From an uncultured Paracoccaceae bacterium (GTDB lineage Bacteria; Pseudomonadota; Alphaproteobacteria; Rhodobacterales; Rhodobacteraceae): 64,000 nt of DNA. The position numbers and the translations under genes are program-made. The stretch's first letter is position 1; the number at the start of each line of letters is the position of its first letter. Positions 61,274-64,000 of the stretch are shown here, one piece after another. The notes beneath the pieces are model-generated. The model worked only from the letters and a program-made list of their open reading frames with translations, was not told the origin of the DNA and did no database searches. The stretch is from the NCBI GenBank assembly GCA_947503935.1, contig CANNFR010000013.1:1-64000 (forward strand), in the 5' to 3' direction.

Positions 61274-61942
61274 TCATGCCGATATGCGCTGAACGATGGC
61301 GCCAAGGGCCGTGGCGATGGCGGGAATGTCTCCCATCGCATCCACACGGGCCAGAACGCCCCTCCTGTCGTAATACGCAATCAGCGGTGCCGTCTGCGCA
61401 TGGTAGGCATCAAGCCGTGTCTGCACAGTTTCGGCGTTATCGTCGGCCCGGCGCGTGAAGTCCGAACCGCCGCATTTGTCGCAAGCCCCGGCCCTGGCCG
61501 GTTGCTTGAACGTATCGTGATATCCCTCGCCGCACTTGGCGCAGGTGTAGCGGCCTGAGATGCGGGTGACCATCGCGGCGTCCTCAACCTCAAGGCTGAC
61601 GGCGGCGTCGATCTTTTGCCCCGCCTCGGCCAGAAGCCGGTCCAGCGCTTCGGCCTGGCCGGTGGTGCGCGGAAAGCCATCGAGGATGACGCCGCGCTGC
61701 ACGTCCGGCTCGGCCAGGCGATCCTTCAGAATGGCCAGCACGATCTCGTCCGAGACCAGCCCGCCCTCTTCCATCACCGCCTTGGCCTGCTTGCCCGCCG
61801 GCGTGCCCGCCTTGACGGCCGCGCGCAAAAGATCACCGGTCGACAGCTGCACCAGACCGAACTTGTCCTGAAGCATCCGCGCCTGGGTGCCTTTTCCGGC
61901 GCCTGGCGGGCCCAGAAGGATGTAGACAGCCGACGCCGTCAT
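61274..61942 (-). CDS. adk: Adenylate kinase
   Basis: 222 residues: P-loop LLGPPGAGKGTQ at 10-20, STGDLLR for AMP, GVILDGFPRT, and a zinc LID with two CxxC pairs (YTCAKCGEGYHD; ACDKCGGSDF). It catalyses ATP + AMP = 2 ADP. An in-frame ATG at 61963 overlaps the acsA stop (ATGA) and would add seven residues; either start is possible. Beside acetyl-CoA synthetase it makes sense, since that enzyme releases AMP. Confidence 0.95.
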   Translation of the reverse strand: MTASAVYILLGPPGAGKGTQARMLQDKFGLVQLSTGDLLRAAVKAGTPAGKQAKAVMEEGGLVSDEIVLAILKDRLAEPDVQRGVILDGFPRTTGQAEALDRLLAEAGQKIDAAVSLEVEDAAMVTRISGRYTCAKCGEGYHDTFKQPARAGACDKCGGSDFTRRADDNAETVQTRLDAYHAQTAPLIAYYDRRGVLARVDAMGDIPAIATALGAIVQRISA

Positions 61943-61959
61943 CGTGTCGCCTGCCGCGC

Positions 61960-63927
<1,968 letters not shown>

Positions 63928-64000
63928 CAGGCATCCTCCCTTAACAAGTACCCCCTTGGCCGTCCCCTGCCCGGATCGTCGCGCGCTGCGATCGGTGCAG

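Overview
The window reads as chromosome (or a large replicon) of an alphaproteobacterium, most likely of the Rhodobacteraceae/Roseobacter group. The support is the right-hand block of core genes (rpsD, rlmJ, truA, ycjX with its TIGR01620 neighbour, acsA-adk-DUF4212-actP-DUF294), high GC, Rhodobacteraceae-style proteins throughout, and a short interspersed repeat seen at three places. I had no database search; all family calls come from motifs, length and gene order.

Layout. (1) 1-1500: an IS3-family element with separate orfA/orfB, flanked by a dispersed repeat and a transposase remnant. (2) 1639-10462: eight tightly packed, co-directional genes with visibly lower GC than anything around them: nucleotidyltransferase, MFS exporter, sulfotransferase, ATP-grasp ligase, HisC-like aminotransferase, GMC oxidoreductase, NAD-dependent epimerase/dehydratase, HprK-like kinase. 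This looks like a horizontally acquired pathway for a modified (aminated, oxidised, ligated, sulfated and/or phosphorylated) small molecule or peptide. I do not recognise it as any described pathway, and it is the best candidate for a new system here. (3) 10700-17113: a pile-up of mobile elements (an intact-looking IS110, an IS66 remnant interrupted by a complete IS21, a truncated IS110) with an SDR gene and gene scraps between them. (4) 17147-21846: a prophage remnant with a packaging/modification module (terminase large subunit, DUF5681 protein, ParB-MTase) and an XRE regulator facing a nuclease-like gene. (5) 21897-22467: a dead siderophore-binding protein gene.

(6) 22638-37628: an accessory block of redox and electrophile-stress genes with many local regulators (two LysR, two AraC, one OhrR-like MarR). 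It holds an azoreductase, glyoxalase-like protein, peroxiredoxin-like protein, NAD(P)H-binding reductases, MBL hydrolase, SDR, alpha/beta hydrolase, rhodanese, carboxymuconolactone decarboxylase and several cupins. The OhrR-like gene and the hydrolase downstream share CTAG-N4-CTAG boxes, which suggests a small regulon. (7) 37636-40571: recombination scars (aldolase and ABC-transporter fragments joined head-on, a serine recombinase missing its catalytic domain, repeats, more than 1.5 kb without convincing genes). (8) 40571-44090: surface-polysaccharide genes (two-domain glycosyltransferase, carbohydrate-type sulfotransferase, methyltransferase). (9) 44884-64000: the core chromosome, with translation genes, an FAD monooxygenase, a ribbon-helix-helix gene with a likely own operator, a tiny membrane protein ending in a CxxCH motif, a cNMP-binding/TrxR-like flavoprotein, truA, a membrane PAS-exonuclease fusion with a response regulator, and the acetate uptake and activation locus.
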